Of a stretch of 64,000 nt of DNA, positions 62,294-64,000 are shown one piece after another; the first letter of the stretch is position 1, and each line of letters starts with the position of its first letter. The position numbers and the translations under genes are program-made. Under the pieces are notes generated by a model. It ran no database searches, had not been told where the DNA came from, and worked only from the letters and a program-made list of their open reading frames with translations. The stretch comes from Catenibacillus scindens (GTDB lineage: Bacteria; Bacillota; Clostridia; Lachnospirales; Lachnospiraceae), in NCBI RefSeq assembly GCF_014202115.1, contig NZ_JACHFW010000012.1:47971-111970 (forward strand). The letters run 5' to 3'.

Positions 62294-63892
62294 ATGCAGA
62301 TAAAAAAACTTGCGGTAATAACATTGTCAGCTCTTATGGTAATTTCTGCGGCTGCCGGATGCGGAAATAATGAAGCCGCCGGCGGCGCAGGAGGCAGCCA
62401 GAACACTACAGGATCAGGAAGTGACAGTGCTGCACAAAATTCTGAGGAGCATCTTGGAGATATGGCCAATATTACTATGGTTTATATGCCTGTAGGCGGT
62501 CTGCCTAAAGGTGTTCAGGAAGTCGAAGATGCTATTAATGAAATTACTGAACCGGAAATTAATGTTCATGTAGATATTCAGATGATCGAAAGCGGAAGCT
62601 ACGACCAGCAGATCGGTCTGATGATGGCTGGTGGAGAAAAATTAGATTTAATGCTGACATTTCCTGTGGGATCTTCATCTTACAGCAGTATGGTGAGTCA
62701 GAATCAGTATATGGACATCTCCGGTCTTCTTGAAGAATATGGGCAGCCAATTCTTGAAACGGCGGGCAGCCTGATGGATGCCACAACTGTAGGCGATGCT
62801 ATTTACGCTGTTCCTACATACAGAAACCTTGTGACAAGCGCTTATATTATTATGCGTACAGATGTTTTAGAGGATCTTGGCCTTCTTGAAAAGGCACAGA
62901 ATATGACATCTTTTACAGAGTATGAGGAAATTCTTGAGGCCGTTAAATCCAGTGAAAAATGGGGATATCTTGCCGGAGTTGTAAACTCTGATCTGGATGG
63001 CCTGATTCTTCCTCTTAACGGCTATTATATGGGCGTGGATAATTTTTCTGATGCAACAACCTATGATTTACTTGGAGACACCTATAAATTAATTTCTATT
63101 GATCCCAATGGTTCAGATGATACTGTGCGCCTCAACTATGCTACAGAAGAATATAAAGCCATGGTTGATAAAATGCGTGAGTGGTATGAAAAAGGTTATG
63201 TTTACAAAGACGCCGCCAATACAGATGATTCCGGCGAAGTTCTCATTAAGAATAATGTGGGCTTTAGCTATATTACAGAAGGTGAACTCGGCGTTGAAAC
63301 ATTAAAAGCCGCAGCCTGTGGTATGCCTGTAACTTGCGTTAAGGTAACGACAGCTCCTCTGTCGACAACAAGCTGTATAAAATTTGCCTGGGCAGTACCT
63401 GTGACAGCGACAGAACCGGAAGCTGCTATTGAGTTTATGAATTTAATGTATACAGATTCCCGTATTGAAAACCTTCTTGTATGGGGAATTGAAGGCAGAG
63501 ACTATGAAGTAACCGATGGCGTTGCCGGCTTTATTGGCGATCAGGACGCAAACTCTGTTGCTTATCAGACTGCGGATTATATGTTCGGTAATCAGTTCCT
63601 TGCGCTGCCATGGACCGGTCAGGACGCGGATTTCCGCACAGAGCAGAAGGTAGATATGGACGCTGTGACTCAGTCTAAATACTTCGGATTCGCCTGCGAT
63701 ACATCCGGTATCCAGAATGAATTGAGCGCCGTGGCCAATGTTATTGCTGAGTATGGCCCATCCCTGGATTCCGGCGTTGCTCCAGAGGGCACTTACGAGG
63801 AGTTTATAGAAAAATTAGAGTCTGTCAATGTTCAGAAAATCATTGACGAATATCAGAGCCAATTAGATGAGTGGCTGGCGGCACAGGAATAA
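62294..63892 (+). CDS. Lipoprotein sugar-binding protein of an ABC transporter (copy 3)
   Basis: A 532-residue paralogue of the proteins at 20689 and 25139. The lipobox is AAAGC; the linker is Gly/Ser/Asn-rich; the mature protein starts VYMPVGGLPKGVQEVEDAIN and ends YQSQLDEWLAAQE. Signatures such as AVPTYRNLVTSAYIIMRTDV and WGIEGRDYEVTDG are shared. It probably serves the isomerase-oxidoreductase pair before it. AGGAATAATAAA precedes the ATG at 62294; the frame upstream has no ribosome site. No transporter gene follows in the last 108 bases, which hold no clear feature. Confidence 0.9.
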   Translation: MQIKKLAVITLSALMVISAAAGCGNNEAAGGAGGSQNTTGSGSDSAAQNSEEHLGDMANITMVYMPVGGLPKGVQEVEDAINEITEPEINVHVDIQMIESGSYDQQIGLMMAGGEKLDLMLTFPVGSSSYSSMVSQNQYMDISGLLEEYGQPILETAGSLMDATTVGDAIYAVPTYRNLVTSAYIIMRTDVLEDLGLLEKAQNMTSFTEYEEILEAVKSSEKWGYLAGVVNSDLDGLILPLNGYYMGVDNFSDATTYDLLGDTYKLISIDPNGSDDTVRLNYATEEYKAMVDKMREWYEKGYVYKDAANTDDSGEVLIKNNVGFSYITEGELGVETLKAAACGMPVTCVKVTTAPLSTTSCIKFAWAVPVTATEPEAAIEFMNLMYTDSRIENLLVWGIEGRDYEVTDGVAGFIGDQDANSVAYQTADYMFGNQFLALPWTGQDADFRTEQKVDMDAVTQSKYFGFACDTSGIQNELSAVANVIAEYGPSLDSGVAPEGTYEEFIEKLESVNVQKIIDEYQSQLDEWLAAQE

Positions 63893-64000
63893 TTTTAAGA
63901 TAACGATGATGTTGGGGTCGAAACTATATAATTAGTTGTGCCCTGTACCTATAGTACCTTGAAAAATTCATATTTTGTAGTATTATGCTGGGATTTCTGG
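63893..64000. other. Downstream end of window, no gene seen
   Basis: These 108 bases contain no open frame, terminator or repeat that I can support. A permease gene could begin just beyond the window. Confidence 0.5.

Overview
The window is chromosomal DNA of a low-to-mid G+C Gram-positive anaerobe, most likely a gut Clostridia of the Lachnospiraceae type. The evidence is the gyrB-gyrA order and sequence style, strong AGGAGG ribosome sites, lipoprotein solute-binding proteins, LysR/AraC/ROK regulators, a NiaR-controlled NAD operon and an IS21/mobilisation relic typical of Firmicutes. I saw no rRNA, tRNA or CRISPR array. The species cannot be read from the sequence.

Layout. 0-10 kb is mostly housekeeping: gyrB (3' part), gyrA, an amidohydrolase, a frameshifted lipoprotein gene, a small monooxygenase, a cytidylate-kinase-like protein and an NhaD/ArsB-type antiporter. 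10-14.3 kb is a scrapyard: a possible toxin stub, a GNAT gene and a DUF3990 gene that have each lost their middle, a relaxase tail with an internal stop, an intact AbiEi antitoxin and an AbiEii toxin fused to the tail of an IS21 ATPase. Most of this lies between two 55-bp direct repeats.

14-30 kb holds a lipoprotein, an aldehyde dehydrogenase, a MATE exporter and the most striking block: two tandem cassettes of C-glycoside deglycosidase beta and alpha subunits plus a lipoprotein solute-binding protein (19.1-22.3 and 23.6-26.8 kb). The second continues into a Gfo/Idh/MocA oxidoreductase and a sugar isomerase. LysR genes lie on the opposite strand after each cassette; the first has a -1 frameshift at a seven-A tract. 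The two cassettes share a promoter/operator region in which two boxes keep exactly the same 36-bp spacing.

30-41 kb holds a CLC anion transporter, acylphosphatase, a cupin, a GPH sugar transporter, an esterase, remnants of a fourth solute-binding protein and of a metallo-beta-lactamase-fold gene, and two large AraC regulators whose C-terminal half is a GH39-like domain without the full catalytic pair. 41-52 kb holds nadB-nadC-niaR-nadA, an SGNH hydrolase, an acetyltransferase, a LysR/Nim-like divergent pair and a DUF3160 membrane protein.

52-64 kb is a second catabolic island: two adjacent TIM-barrel proteins (one with a changed metal site), a VOC protein, an aldo/keto reductase, a ROK regulator, then thiolase, DUF35 zinc-ribbon protein and a 47-residue ACP-like peptide in a tight operon, followed by another TIM barrel, another Gfo/Idh/MocA oxidoreductase and another solute-binding protein.

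Taken together, the sugar side of plant C- and O-glycosides is probably imported by the lipoproteins, oxidised by Gfo/Idh enzymes, cleaved from its aglycone by the deglycosidase pairs and channelled through isomerases and reductases. The substrates and the job of the thiolase-DUF35-mini-ACP unit are inference. No ABC permease or ATPase for the binding proteins lies in the window. A dispersed palindromic repeat family (about eight copies) and repeated internal gene deletions run through the whole region.
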